The notes: generated by a model not told the origin, from the letters alone. 64,000 bases of DNA from Lacrimispora xylanisolvens (GCF_002934545.1 NZ_PTJA01000016.1:1-64000); one strand, 5' to 3'; numbered from the stretch's first letter, positions 43,788 to 52,191 are shown. Translations and numbers: made by a program.

Positions 43788-43971
43788 TTTTCTTACCTCC
43801 CACAATAAGTTCAACGAGTTGCTTTGCATCCAGGTGCTGGAACTTGATTTAACTAATATAATTCTATTACTTTCGTGTTGCTTAATTGACAGAATTTGGC
43901 AATAGTAGTAAAATAATACGCAAAGAAATAATACTTTAATCGAAACAAAAACTTTAAAAGGGAGGACGCTT

Positions 43972-44367
43972 ATGGGCTTTCTTGATGGTTTTATGCAAGG
44001 CTTTAAAAATAATCAAAGCAATAAAGAAATTGTAGATATGTACCATGAAATAAACGAACTTGATACTAACTACAGGGATAAAGCTTTTAACAATGCTACA
44101 TCTAAAAATGGCTGGTATAAATGTCCGAAATGCGGTAAAAATTTTAGAAAATCTGAAATTGACATTGACCATATTGTACCTAAAAGCCAAGGCGGCGATA
44201 ATTCACGTTACAATTTACAATTGCTTTGTTATCACTGCAACCGTTCGAAGCAAGCAGATACATCAGACACATCTTCGGATTTAAAAAAACGCCGCAACGA
44301 GCTTAATCAACAGGATAAAGAAGATCTAAATTTTTTAAATAATATATCCAAAAATTCAAGGAGGTAA
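43972..44367 (+). CDS. HNH endonuclease
   Basis: 131 aa. CPKCGK (residues 50-55) and LLCYHCNRSK form the zinc pair; DIDHIVPKSQGGDNSRYNLQLLC is the HNH core with catalytic His. N-terminal amphipathic region GFMQGFKNNQSN. Plus strand, with its own GGGAGG start site, in a divergent two-gene unit: a mobile endonuclease or a packaging/exclusion nuclease. Confidence 0.85.
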   Translation: MGFLDGFMQGFKNNQSNKEIVDMYHEINELDTNYRDKAFNNATSKNGWYKCPKCGKNFRKSEIDIDHIVPKSQGGDNSRYNLQLLCYHCNRSKQADTSDTSSDLKKRRNELNQQDKEDLNFLNNISKNSRR

Positions 44368-44371
44368 CATT

Positions 44372-44590
44372 ATGTCATTTTTTGAAAGCTTAGGTAAGGT
44401 AGTTGGTAGCGTTGCTGGAGCTGCTTGTGATGAACTTCAGGCCAAAAACGAACGTATTCAAAATTATAAAGATAGGCATGATAGGTTAGATGATGAAAGT
44501 CTTATTAATAAAACTAAAAGTAGTCATGGAGATGAGAAAATTGCCTGTATGATGCTTTTAAAAGAACGAGGATATGGTAATAATAATTAA
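44372..44590 (+). CDS. Small protein linked to HNH gene
   Basis: 72 aa, 4 nt after the HNH gene. Charged (DELQAKNERIQNYKDRHDRLDDESLINK). GGAGG before ATG. It may be an immunity or accessory partner; unknown. Confidence 0.55.
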   Translation: MSFFESLGKVVGSVAGAACDELQAKNERIQNYKDRHDRLDDESLINKTKSSHGDEKIACMMLLKERGYGNNN

Positions 44591-44592
44591 TC

Positions 44593-44619
44593 AACAGCAC
44601 CTCTCTGTGGGGTGCTGTT
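44593..44619 (+). terminator. Terminator of the HNH unit
   Basis: AACAGCACC / GGTGCTGTT stem, 2-3 nt after the stop, followed by TTAT. Confidence 0.8.
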
Positions 44620-44678
44620 CTTATATTATGCCCCATCGGATTCATATTAATATAGTTCATACTATACCTCCATCAATC

Positions 44679-44873
44679 CTAGTTCTCCCATTCAACATTA
44701 ACTCTCAGAAACTTAATTCCTGCTTTCTTTCCGGAGTAACAATGTGATATAGTAATTAACACATATCCAATACTTAATCCAGACCAGTCAGCCAGTTCTC
44801 TTGACGTATCTGCCACATAAAGCGGCAACTCATATTCATCGGTTTCTACTGCCATGTACAGTTTTTTCTTCAT
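44679..44873 (-). CDS. Small phage protein (MKKKLYMAVETDEYELP type)
   Basis: 64 aa. Text MAVETDEYELPLYVADTSRELADWSGLSIGYV is a recurrent Firmicutes phage small protein; unknown function. ATG at 44873 preferred (AAGGG 9 nt upstream). Confidence 0.6.
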   Translation of the reverse strand: MKKKLYMAVETDEYELPLYVADTSRELADWSGLSIGYVLITISHCYSGKKAGIKFLRVNVEWEN

Positions 44874-44889
44874 AGCAAACAACCCTTAT

Positions 44890-45339
44890 TCATTTTTTAA
44901 GAAAAATTGAAATCCATCTTCTGGACTGGACACGATTCACAACTGTCACCGTATCCCCATCTTTTTCAATCTCTACATTGCAGTTATACTGGAGAATAGT
45001 TCGTCTGAACTTTCTGGCCAGATCATCATCTAGCAGGTTATAAATCATATACAGATTCCCGGCTTTATCTATAATAGGCTTCTTGCCTTCGGGAATCTCA
45101 CTTTCCAGGCACTGAATAATTGCTCCTCGGGTATGTCTGCCAAAATAGAAAAACAACCAACCGGCTAATGGCCACTTTCCGTCATTCAGAAAGTATGGGT
45201 CATATCTGGGAATCCACCAAGGTTTATTTAAAGAGAACTGAACGTACCATTCATAGCATTCCTGAGTTTTGAAATTCGCAAAAGCAAACAGGAAAGTTCC
45301 TCTATGTCTTTTGGCGAACAATAGTTTTCGATTAAACAT
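44890..45339 (-). CDS. Hypothetical phage protein
   Basis: 149 aa, Trp/Phe-rich (PWWIPRYDPYFLNDGKWPLAGWLFFYFGR), basic, with a C-terminal ISIFLKK. No signal peptide. Unknown; runs with small early genes. Confidence 0.5.
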   Translation of the reverse strand: MFNRKLLFAKRHRGTFLFAFANFKTQECYEWYVQFSLNKPWWIPRYDPYFLNDGKWPLAGWLFFYFGRHTRGAIIQCLESEIPEGKKPIIDKAGNLYMIYNLLDDDLARKFRRTILQYNCNVEIEKDGDTVTVVNRVQSRRWISIFLKK

Positions 45340-45405
45340 TAATGTATCCTCCTGAGGTAAGGCCTTTTTAGTTTTTTGAATTTTTTTAAATCACTTTAGG
45401 AATCA

Positions 45406-45840
45406 TCATATCAGATAGAGATTATTTTCTATAGCCCGACATTTCAGCTCATACATTTCTTTTTCCTGTTCTTCTTTTCGTTTAACATAAGCTGGATTAT
45501 ATTGTCTTTCAAATCTTTGAGTATAATATGTAAAAACCTTTGCAGTGTTTAAAGCTGGTTTCCAAAGGTTTATATACCACGTTTCATAAATGTCTCGATC
45601 CACAGCATCTTCTAGAATTGCAAAACGGTATTTCTTGAAATTATGTTTAACGTCGCCAGTATGCTCATTACCAGTTATATGTCCCCTAACCCTTGACAGC
45701 AAATGCTCACTATTCCCAACATACATTAATTCATTATCATCATTGTAAAAGAAATATAAGCCAGAAGAATACTTGTCTAAATCATGGTAATCACCAACAT
45801 TATAAAACTCGCTTAAAGATAACTCCTGAAGCATTATCAT
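45406..45840 (-). CDS. GIY-YIG nuclease family protein
   Basis: 144 aa. SGLYFFYNDDNELMYVGNSEHLLSRVRGHI gives the two-part GIY..YIG motif (GLY, YVG) and the Arg, DIYETWYINLW the later Glu. GAGG 9 nt before the ATG at 45840. May be a homing-type or recombination-linked nuclease. Confidence 0.8.
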   Translation of the reverse strand: MIMLQELSLSEFYNVGDYHDLDKYSSGLYFFYNDDNELMYVGNSEHLLSRVRGHITGNEHTGDVKHNFKKYRFAILEDAVDRDIYETWYINLWKPALNTAKVFTYYTQRFERQYNPAYVKRKEEQEKEMYELKCRAIENNLYLI

Positions 45841-46260
45841 TTTATAGTTCCTCCCCTATTTATCTAATTCTTGATTAGTTACAGCAAATCTATCAGATGC
45901 AAAACTCATTACTTCAATTCATAAAAGGCCTTTTTATCTTTGAGAAAACTCAGGCAGCTAACTACGCCCAGAAAGCCATTTCTGTATACCCCCTCTAGCC
46001 CCATATCTTCACCAAATCACTACCTAGACTCTATCTTTAAATATTGCATAAATCCAATGCATTTTTTTAAGCACATTATACAAAGCAAAAGGATTGTATT
46101 TGATTACTCATCTCAACTATTCGTTAAATTACCGTTTAACGCAGTCTTGACCTTAAAATATGCACAAAATTATTGGTGATTAATATGCACATTGTATAAG
46201 TCCTATTGAATTTTATCTTTTGTATGAGTAAATTTAGATATTGTCAGAATATTCGATATG
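45841..46260. other. Gene-free stretch with palindrome
   Basis: No convincing gene. CGTTAAA (46122-46128) and TTTAACG (46135-46141) form an inverted repeat; AATATGCACA occurs twice (near 46157 and 46182). Looks like regulatory DNA. Confidence 0.4.
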
Positions 46261-46893
46261 TTAATCCGGTAATTCGTCAGCCGATTCCGGCAGCAGGTCA
46301 ACTGTGTGAGCCCTGGCTTCTATCTCCTCGCGGCTTACTGTTATGCGTGCCGTTCCGTCTGCTCCTCTTGGTTGCCCCATGTTCCACCCATAATGTCGGT
46401 TGAGCGCCGGGAGTATTTTCATGGGGTTTGAGCCACCAGAAATCAATTTGTTGCTCAAACTTTCTTCTCTTTCGGAGTTGAGTTTTTTGTATATCTCGGA
46501 GGCACCAGAAGCGACTTGTGTCTCATTATTGCCCCAAGAATAGAAAGTATCTTGATTAATACCAGTAAGCTTAGAGAAACCAATAATACTAATCTCCTTG
46601 TCATATTCATAACAGAGAGTTATATAAACATCACATATATTACTAATAAGGTCTATATTATAAGCATTACTTACTCTGCTATCTATAATTAACTTATCTT
46701 TATTAACACCAAATAAAGCTTTATTTATATATATAAGGGCAGCATTCCAACGACTCTGGGGTTCCTTACGCATATCAGAGATACCACGTCCCTCTATGTA
46801 TTCTTGGAGATATAGAGATATCTCATTTTCAAAGACATCAACTGTATTCCCATCAGTATCAGCTACAGTAGTGTAATTAATATTATCTGACAT
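46261..46893 (-). CDS. Phage DNA-binding protein, possible small terminase
   Basis: 210 aa. C-terminal half: FSKLTGINQDTFYSWGNNE, then LNSEREESLSNKLISGGSNPMKILPALNRHYGWNMGQPRG. The helical DNA-binding look and its position some 5 kb upstream of terL could make it the small subunit that recognises pac/cos DNA, but no motif decides this. Confidence 0.5.
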   Translation of the reverse strand: MSDNINYTTVADTDGNTVDVFENEISLYLQEYIEGRGISDMRKEPQSRWNAALIYINKALFGVNKDKLIIDSRVSNAYNIDLISNICDVYITLCYEYDKEISIIGFSKLTGINQDTFYSWGNNETQVASGASEIYKKLNSEREESLSNKLISGGSNPMKILPALNRHYGWNMGQPRGADGTARITVSREEIEARAHTVDLLPESADELPD

Positions 46894-46979
46894 AATGTTT
46901 TATATCTCCTTTCTGGCTCTTATACAGGTATATATAAAAGCTTTATATATTTATTATCTGGGTAGATACCACAGATTTA

Positions 46980-47150
46980 TTAATCTTTAATTACCTGATC
47001 TGATAATGCCAGGGTTATCCGGTCAACAGGATCAGGAATTACTTGGTTCAAAAGTTCCAAACATTCATTCCGTTGCTCTGGATTGGTGCATTTCCCAGTG
47101 TCATTAAACCTGCAGCTTTCCCGGCTACACTTATCACTTATTCCCTGCAT
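46980..47150 (-). CDS. Small Cys-rich phage protein
   Basis: 56 aa: CSRESCRFNDTGKCTNPEQRNECLEL (residues 8-33) has four Cys in a compact knot. AAGGAG 8 nt before the ATG. Recurrent type in Firmicutes phages. Confidence 0.65.
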   Translation of the reverse strand: MQGISDKCSRESCRFNDTGKCTNPEQRNECLELLNQVIPDPVDRITLALSDQVIKD

Positions 47151-47314
47151 ATCATCAACTCCTTGATTTTTAGATTCACTCTGATTCTGCTCTAACTGTG
47201 CTATGACAAATAGATTTAAAATCCATTCTGACGTTCAAATTCGCCCCGTTCGCCGTTCTAAATGTCTTCCGTGGATATTTTCTCACCTGCCAATTTAAAA
47301 TCGATTTACGGTCA

Positions 47315-47480
47315 AATAAAAAAGCCGCCACCTATTGCAAGATACGTTTGCAACGGGTCACGGCTCCGAGAGCTACCAAGCACCGGGGTGGACAAGTCAA
47401 CACTCCCTGTATATGTATATATTAACGTGGCTATATACTGCCTTCTTTTAGTTGTCATTGACTATACCTTACCAGACAAT
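47315..47480 (-). ncRNA. Candidate small RNA 1
   Basis: Minus strand. TTGACA near 47494 lies between dyad half-sites TACCAGA/TCTGGTA (operator-like). The transcript ends with a long GC-rich hairpin (GCCG.GACC / GGTGGCGGC) followed by TTTTTT at 47323-47328. A 48-codon frame exists but is unlikely to be real. Confidence 0.45.
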
Positions 47481-47642
47481 TAAATAACTGTCAATATCTG
47501 GTATAAAGTTTTTTTATGTACCCCTATATAGTTATTATACTTACCTCAGGGGATACAGAAAGCCTAAGAGTATATTATTAATAACACAATATGTCTATAT
47601 ATATTTTATAATATATAGGGCTAAAAAATGCATATTTTTGAA

Positions 47643-47775
47643 TATAAAAAGCAGGCTTCAAAGCTTTTTACTGCTCTTCTGCCTGCCTAATAAAATCACC
47701 ATGATAAATTCTCAATGTCCGGAAGATATACCCTTGAGTATTTCTTGTAGAGCCCCCTCGGCTTTTTTAGATTAG
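47643..47775 (-). ncRNA. Candidate small RNA 2
   Basis: Minus strand. Promoter TTGATT, 17 bp, TAATCT; ends with GCAGGC / GCCTGC and TTTTTAT (near 47643-47683). About 130 nt. Contains no plausible gene over 14 codons. Confidence 0.45.
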
Positions 47776-47835
47776 CATAAAATGAATTTCAAATCAACCC
47801 TTGACAAGAAATTATGTTTGTGCTATTTGTATTAT

Positions 47836-47915
47836 AACAGCCACCGGCATGGCTGCCCCCAAACGGTATGCCGGAGAGGTTCGGCCTTGCAGATGATGCA
47901 GGGCTTTTCTTTTGT
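47836..47915 (+). ncRNA. Candidate small RNA 3
   Basis: Plus strand, behind TTGACA (47801). The RNA would hold a 7-bp stem CCGGCAT / ATGCCGG and end with CCTTGCA / TGCAGGG plus CTTTTCTTTT. Divergent from small RNA 2. Confidence 0.5.
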
Positions 47916-47957
47916 CTGAAAATAACTCAAAAATCACAATGAGAATTATATGAATCT

Positions 47958-48365
47958 TTATAATAAAAATTTATCGGAAATATCATCATATGGATATATT
48001 ATTGTCACGTCGCCTTTTTCATCAATTAAAAGTATATGTAATTTTATTAACTGCCGGAAATAATCAGGAATTAATTTACATTGTCTTTTATATTTAATGT
48101 GCTTAGGCACTGCTATCGAATAAATTGACAAATCGTTTTTCATGCTTTTAATTAGCTGTCCCAGGCAGGTATTGAAATCCAATCCAACTGAACTTGTAAT
48201 TCCTTTAGCTTCGACTATCCAGCACTCATCATTCTTTCTTGCAATTAAATCAACTTGGTTTAAAGTATCAATTTCATAGCCTAAGTCATTAAAATATTTT
48301 TCAATAGAAAACTGTATAAAAGCTTCGTTTGGATATGAATTATCTTTTTTAAAATATTTATTCAT
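47958..48365 (-). CDS. PD-(D/E)XK nuclease-like protein
   Basis: 135 aa. Core NQVDLIARKNDECWIVEAKG (residues ~36-55) gives the D and E-x-K catalytic pattern, followed by CLGQLIKSM helix with Gln. Fold typical of restriction-like or anti-restriction nucleases. Standalone, unusual in lacking additional domains. Confidence 0.65.
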   Translation of the reverse strand: MNKYFKKDNSYPNEAFIQFSIEKYFNDLGYEIDTLNQVDLIARKNDECWIVEAKGITSSVGLDFNTCLGQLIKSMKNDLSIYSIAVPKHIKYKRQCKLIPDYFRQLIKLHILLIDEKGDVTIIYPYDDISDKFLL

Positions 48366-48446
48366 AAATTTGACCTTGAATTAATAATCACGAGTTTATA
48401 GTTACAATTCAAACATTTAAAGAGCCAGCAACCGCCGACCCTTAAA

Positions 48447-48698
48447 TTATATTCGTTCTATCCCGTATTCATAAATCGTATCACTTGGCAAATCAATTTC
48501 ATCGGTCCAAAATACGCAAGTCCGACTTTCGTCAACCTGGACCTGCTGGAACAATCCATAAATATTTTTCAGATCTGCAAACTGTGCTATGTTGCCGATG
48601 TCTTCTTTAACGTCATATAACACTTCTTTGCCATCGTCAAAAATCACTTGTAATAAATAATCATCTAATGGCTTTAATTCTTTTATTCTTGGTATCAT
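48447..48698 (-). CDS. DUF2442 protein
   Basis: 83 aa from MIPRIKELKP (GGAGGT 6 nt upstream). Pattern LLQVIFDDGKEVLYDV, FWTDEIDLPSDTIYEYG is typical of DUF2442. Commonly partners a DUF4160 gene in toxin-antitoxin-like pairs. Confidence 0.8.
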   Translation of the reverse strand: MIPRIKELKPLDDYLLQVIFDDGKEVLYDVKEDIGNIAQFADLKNIYGLFQQVQVDESRTCVFWTDEIDLPSDTIYEYGIERI

Positions 48699-48729
48699 TC
48701 CCACACCTCCAGACGGGCGAAAAAGCCGC

Positions 48730-48981
48730 TTATAATGGCGGTAATTTCTTTAGATTCTGGCTATCCCACATATCTAATAATTCATTGTGATTCTGGGACA
48801 TCCACTCTTTAACAAGTTCCTGTGCTCTCCGGGGTAAATCTCCTTCTGTCATTTCCATAGTCCGCAAATCAAAGATTCCGATATGCTCACCATACAAAGC
48901 ATGTAAATGACTTGGTTCATGTTCCTTTGGTTTGAAGAACATTTTAATTACTATCCCATAGAACCTTGCTATCTCTGGCAC
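48730..48981 (-). CDS. DUF4160 protein
   Basis: 83 aa from the GTG at 48981 (AAAGGAG 8 nt upstream), giving the usual start PEIARFYGIVIKMFF; HEPSHLHALYGEH is the family signature. Upstream partner of the DUF2442 gene. Function unproven; the pair may stabilise the prophage. Confidence 0.8.
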   Translation of the reverse strand: MPEIARFYGIVIKMFFKPKEHEPSHLHALYGEHIGIFDLRTMEMTEGDLPRRAQELVKEWMSQNHNELLDMWDSQNLKKLPPL

Positions 48982-49027
48982 CTTATCAACTCCTTTTATC
49001 ATTACTTCTTGTATGGTTATATTATAT

Positions 49028-49479
49028 TCTATTATCATGTAATAGTCAATTCTATTATTGCGTAATTTTTAATTTTCTTTATATTCCATAATCTGTCCTG
49101 GTTGACACCTGAGAAGTTTACACAAATTACATATGACTTCACAAGTAACATTCTCATTTTTTACCAACTTATAAACAGTAGCCCGATGAATCCCATTATC
49201 TATAAGCCACTGCTTTTTTAGGCCTTTTTTATCCATCAAAATCCAAAACTTTTCAAAGTCAATAATTCCATTCTCTCCATAGTTTGCCACTGTCTCACCG
49301 CTTTCTATTATCGTGTATCATTCTATATACAATAATATTCTAAAATCGTGTAATTGTCAACATTCTATTGTCATGTACTTTTCCAACAAGCCCAACATTT
49401 TTATTCTATTTTTGTGTAATATGTAGATATTCTATTTTCGTGTAATTTTCTATTGAAATTAATTCTATTATCGTGTAAT
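49028..49479. repeat. Eight iteron-like direct repeats
   Basis: Consensus ATTCTATTNTCGTGTAAT at 49028, 49051, 49302, 49337, 49362, 49403, 49429 and 49462, all in the same orientation. Two lie downstream and six upstream of the HTH gene. The 49480-49520 region before the plus operon is AT-rich. Confidence 0.8.
49069..49290 (-). CDS. XRE-family HTH regulator
   Basis: 73 aa. HTH in GLKKQWLIDNGIHRATVYKLVKNENVTCEVICNLCKLLRCQPGQIM, the Cro/C1 type with Cys-rich recognition region. GTG start with GGTGAG site. Divergent from the small plus-strand genes and embedded in the direct repeats, so it is probably their regulator. Confidence 0.8.
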   Translation of the reverse strand: MANYGENGIIDFEKFWILMDKKGLKKQWLIDNGIHRATVYKLVKNENVTCEVICNLCKLLRCQPGQIMEYKEN

Positions 49480-49532
49480 ATAATGATATAGCAAGCAACA
49501 CAAAACAATTCAATCGAAAGGTGGTAATCACT

Positions 49533-49817
49533 ATGACAAAGACGGCTAGGAAAGAAGTAGTTAAGGCAATCGCAAAAGTATTCGAAGTTTCACCAAATAA
49601 GGTAACTCTATTAGAATCCAGCGGAAACATTGAGAGTTTCAAGAATAACGGTATGTTTGATGAGTCCGAAGAGAATTTTTCTATAAACATCAGATACAAC
49701 AATTTCTTATCAAAAGGCTATAGTGTATTGGTCAGTTGTGTTAAATCAGGAAGTAACAAAGATTACATTGCACATAGTCATACGGTTATCGAAAGTGAAG
49801 CATATGACACCATTTAA
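49533..49817 (+). CDS. Small protein, first of plus operon
   Basis: 94 aa from MTKTARKEVV (AAAGGTGG upstream). N-terminal helix AVAKVFEVSPNKVTLLES and beta-rich rest (FSINIRYNNFLSKGYSVLVSCVK). Unknown; divergent from the HTH gene. Confidence 0.6.
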   Translation: MTKTARKEVVKAIAKVFEVSPNKVTLLESSGNIESFKNNGMFDESEENFSINIRYNNFLSKGYSVLVSCVKSGSNKDYIAHSHTVIESEAYDTI

Positions 49818-49910
49818 TAAATCCCCTGAAGAGTCTTTGAAGATTAAGACGAAACCGCCTGCCGGCGGTCGGGATACACGCACATTACAACCAAATAAGG
49901 AGGTTTTACA

Positions 49911-50117
49911 ATGGCAAATTTAGCACACTTATTCCACGTAGGACAGAAATTAAAAATCAGAAATGATGACTTTGATTCACTTCATAAATTCAATGATGGG
50001 ATTGTAAAGGAAGCGCACGAACATCATATCATAGTAACAGAAACAAAAACAAATACAGACGGTTGGTATGAAGAAGGTCTTAACATTGATATGCTTTACC
50101 CTGAATACAATTTTTAG
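49911..50117 (+). CDS. Small protein, plus operon
   Basis: 68 aa, AAGGAGG 10 nt upstream. Beta-rich (VGQKLKIRNDDFDSLHKFNDGIVKEA) with HEHH near the middle. Preceded by a GC hairpin ACCGCC/GGCGGT (49855-49870). Confidence 0.55.
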   Translation: MANLAHLFHVGQKLKIRNDDFDSLHKFNDGIVKEAHEHHIIVTETKTNTDGWYEEGLNIDMLYPEYNF

Positions 50118-50147
50118 TCTTAACTTATAAAATGAAAGGAGCTCCAC

Positions 50148-50324
50148 ATGAAAACAGAACACAGGGTAGACAATTGGAATCAAAATAAAATCTGGATCTG
50201 CAAAATCTCAAAATGCAATCACTACTACATAGGCCAGCAAGTGGGTTGCCTGAACTTACGACCGGTAAGAGTTTCAAAATCTTATTACAAGTCAATCATC
50301 TTTAATCCCAAATTTGCATATTAG
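50148..50324 (+). CDS. Small basic protein, plus operon
   Basis: 58 aa: MKTEHRVDNWNQNKIWICKI with two Cys and a basic tail. Ribosome site AAAGGAG 7 nt upstream. A hairpin GGCGAC/GTCGCC follows the stop. Confidence 0.55.
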   Translation: MKTEHRVDNWNQNKIWICKISKCNHYYIGQQVGCLNLRPVRVSKSYYKSIIFNPKFAY

Positions 50325-50426
50325 GCGACGTTGTCGCCTCTCTAATGCGGGTATCCGGTCTCAACCCCGGAGGAAGTCGCAGAGCGGAGAAATCACAGAT
50401 GAGACCACATGAAAGGCGGTACTTAT

Positions 50427-50837
50427 ATGAAAAAGACTACTAATAAAATTCAAGAGAATTACATGTTATCTAAAGCGCACCTCGAAACCCTGGAGGACAA
50501 AGAAAACAAACTGGAGCACCAGTATATCATTGACAATGGAATCATTAATCCGGACGGCTCCATACCTGAACACATCTATTGCATAGAAGACGAGGAAACA
50601 TTTAACAAGGCAAATGAAGAACAGGCAGCAACTGCTGAAGCTTCAGGTTTATGGCAGGAAATATTAGCAGCCAGGGAGATACTTTCCATAGCAGAATCAA
50701 AACTTATCGAGTATGGATTATCTATAGTTCCGGACAAGCAACGGGAAATCTTGAAAAAGGCAGTTAAAGAAAATTATACCACACGTTTGAAGGTCATTGA
50801 CATGGTTCTGAAGCTTGATGTTTCTACAGTAAAATGA
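50427..50837 (+). CDS. Helical phage protein
   Basis: 136 aa from MKKTTNKIQENYM (AAAGGCGG upstream). Two coiled stretches (KAHLETLEDKENKLEHQYI and ILAAREILSIAESKLIEYG), acidic. Unknown; it lies in the plus operon with leaders of shared motif. Confidence 0.55.
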   Translation: MKKTTNKIQENYMLSKAHLETLEDKENKLEHQYIIDNGIINPDGSIPEHIYCIEDEETFNKANEEQAATAEASGLWQEILAAREILSIAESKLIEYGLSIVPDKQREILKKAVKENYTTRLKVIDMVLKLDVSTVK

Positions 50838-50848
50838 CTGAATGAAAG

Positions 50849-51139
50849 CACCCACCCCTGAGGTCACGAGGGTAGAAAGGAAGATAAGTTGAAGGAATAC
50901 AGAGTGGATTTTATAAACCAGGAAAAAGGAAAAAGAAATCACAGGGATTATGCTACTTTAAAAAATGCGGCAAAGTTTGCAAATTCTCTAGGATGTGATA
51001 ATTATGCAATTAAGAAATATAGCTATAAAACATCCTGTTTTGAATATATGGATGAAGAGGAAGTAAGAGATGTTATGAAAATTGTTGATCAGGGATAAAA
51101 AACAAAAACCCACCCCAGAGGTTACGAGGGCAGAAAGGA
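50849..51139 (+). promoter_or_regulatory. Repeated leader motif before two small genes
   Basis: Two ~32-bp copies (50849-50881 and 51108-51139) share CACCCC, GAGGT, ACGAGGG and AGAAAGGA, ending just before start codons. Possibly an mRNA stem (ACCC/GGGT) sequestering the ribosome site. The copies are separated by the 69-aa gene. Confidence 0.55.
50889..51098 (+). CDS. Small protein, TTG start
   Basis: 69 aa from a TTG with AGAAAGGA upstream. Charged: NQEKGKRNHRDYATLKNAAKFANS. Follows leader copy 1. Unknown. Confidence 0.5.
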   Translation: MKEYRVDFINQEKGKRNHRDYATLKNAAKFANSLGCDNYAIKKYSYKTSCFEYMDEEEVRDVMKIVDQG

Positions 51140-51144
51140 TTATC

Positions 51145-51330
51145 ATGAAAAGAATCGTACCGACTATAGGCAAGATTTACACCAATCGTGGCGGCGGTGA
51201 TTACCTATGCAAAAATGTACTTATTAATGGATAAGCAATAATGGTTCGAGTCAGCGACGGTTGGCGGCTTAGGGCTCACGGCATCTGCCAGTACGAAGAT
51301 GGAACCATCGAATGGGATTATTCCGCATAA
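51145..51330 (+). pseudogene. Small phage gene with internal TAA
   Basis: 62 codons in one frame: MKRIVPTIGKIYTNRGGGDY ... then TAA (51232-51234), then IMVRVSDGWRLRAHGICQYEDGTIEWDYSA. The second part is a conserved C-terminal pattern. One C-to-T change (CAA to TAA) would explain it; either a nonsense mutation or readthrough/restart at the ATG 51241. Confidence 0.65.
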
Positions 51331-51336
51331 CATTGA

Positions 51337-51352
51337 GGCGGCTACTGCCGCC
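51337..51352 (+). terminator. GC hairpin after the broken gene
   Basis: GGCGGC-TACT-GCCGCC followed by CCTTT. Sequence 51353-51418 resembles 50340-50400 (TAATGC, then GCAGAG.GGAG). Confidence 0.5.
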
Positions 51353-51423
51353 CCTTTAATGCAGCCGGAAAAGCTCCGCAGGTCACAAGCCCTGGTAAAT
51401 GCAGAGTGGAGGAAAACAATAAT

Positions 51424-52104
51424 TTAAGTCATATGATTTATTTGATAATTTTTAAGTTCATGCATTTTTATTAAATCCATTATTTCTTCATTCATTGAGG
51501 AAAACTTTTCATCATCCATAGTAGAACATAACATTATTTTAAATCCATTTTCAAATCTTTTTAATCCATATATGTCGTCTCCATAAGATTCTAATATTGT
51601 AAATAACCTTGAATCAAATCTTCTTCTAATATTACGAGGTATAGGTTCAAAGGTAACCTCTAATTCCGAATAATTTATCCTTTCTCTGAACTTTGACCCC
51701 TTTTCTATTGATTCGAAAGAATCATTTACCATACTTTTCATTTCTTCTTTTGCCTCTTCCGTCACATTGGGCAGCTCATCTATTCTTCTTTCCAACGCTT
51801 GGCTTAGATCGCATCGCATCTTTTCCATAGTCTGATTTATTATATCTGTTTCACCTTTAACCCTGTCAAGCTTTTCATTTATTTTAACATAAATTTTATT
51901 AGTCTCAGAATTATTTACTTGTCCCCACCAGATCGCTATAAAAGCAAGCGCAATAGACACTCCACTGGCGATAAATGAAATTATATTTACAATATCAGTA
52001 TTATCACTTAACCTAATTGCACAAATAAAAACAATTATACCTATCAAAATTCCTATTAACCAAAAATAATCTTGCTTTCTCCAATTTGAACTATTATTCT
52101 CCAT
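51424..52104 (-). CDS. Membrane protein with two TM and coiled coil
   Basis: 226 aa from MENNSSNW (GGGGG site). TM segments FWLIGILIGIIVFICAI and IISFIASGVSIALAFIAIWWG, then coiled coil (KIYVKINEKLDRVKGETDIINQTMEK) and a C-terminal basic domain. Resembles the membrane partner of some exclusion pairs. Minus strand, convergent with the plus operon. Confidence 0.55.
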   Translation of the reverse strand: MENNSSNWRKQDYFWLIGILIGIIVFICAIRLSDNTDIVNIISFIASGVSIALAFIAIWWGQVNNSETNKIYVKINEKLDRVKGETDIINQTMEKMRCDLSQALERRIDELPNVTEEAKEEMKSMVNDSFESIEKGSKFRERINYSELEVTFEPIPRNIRRRFDSRLFTILESYGDDIYGLKRFENGFKIMLCSTMDDEKFSSMNEEIMDLIKMHELKNYQINHMT

Positions 52105-52191
52105 CTGGTGCCCCCTAAAACATTTCATTTTATTCTTTAAAAGCACTTATAAATTAAATCTGCAGGCTTTTTATTGAAAAAAGTTATAGTA

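Larger units (their letters stand above)
47151..47957. other. 800-bp non-coding stretch with candidate small RNAs
   Basis: Contains three promoter/terminator pairs described separately (47315-47480, 47643-47775, 47836-47915) and no convincing gene. Confidence 0.5.

Noticed and set aside
45940-46179. 79-codon plus-strand frame
   Set aside because: No ribosome site, and the region carries palindromes typical of regulatory DNA.
47323-47454. 48-codon frame inside small RNA 1
   Set aside because: Runs through the terminator stem to its T-run, and composition is not protein-like.
49028-49479. CRISPR array
   Set aside because: Repeats are only 18 bp, irregularly spaced, interrupted by a gene and without cas genes.
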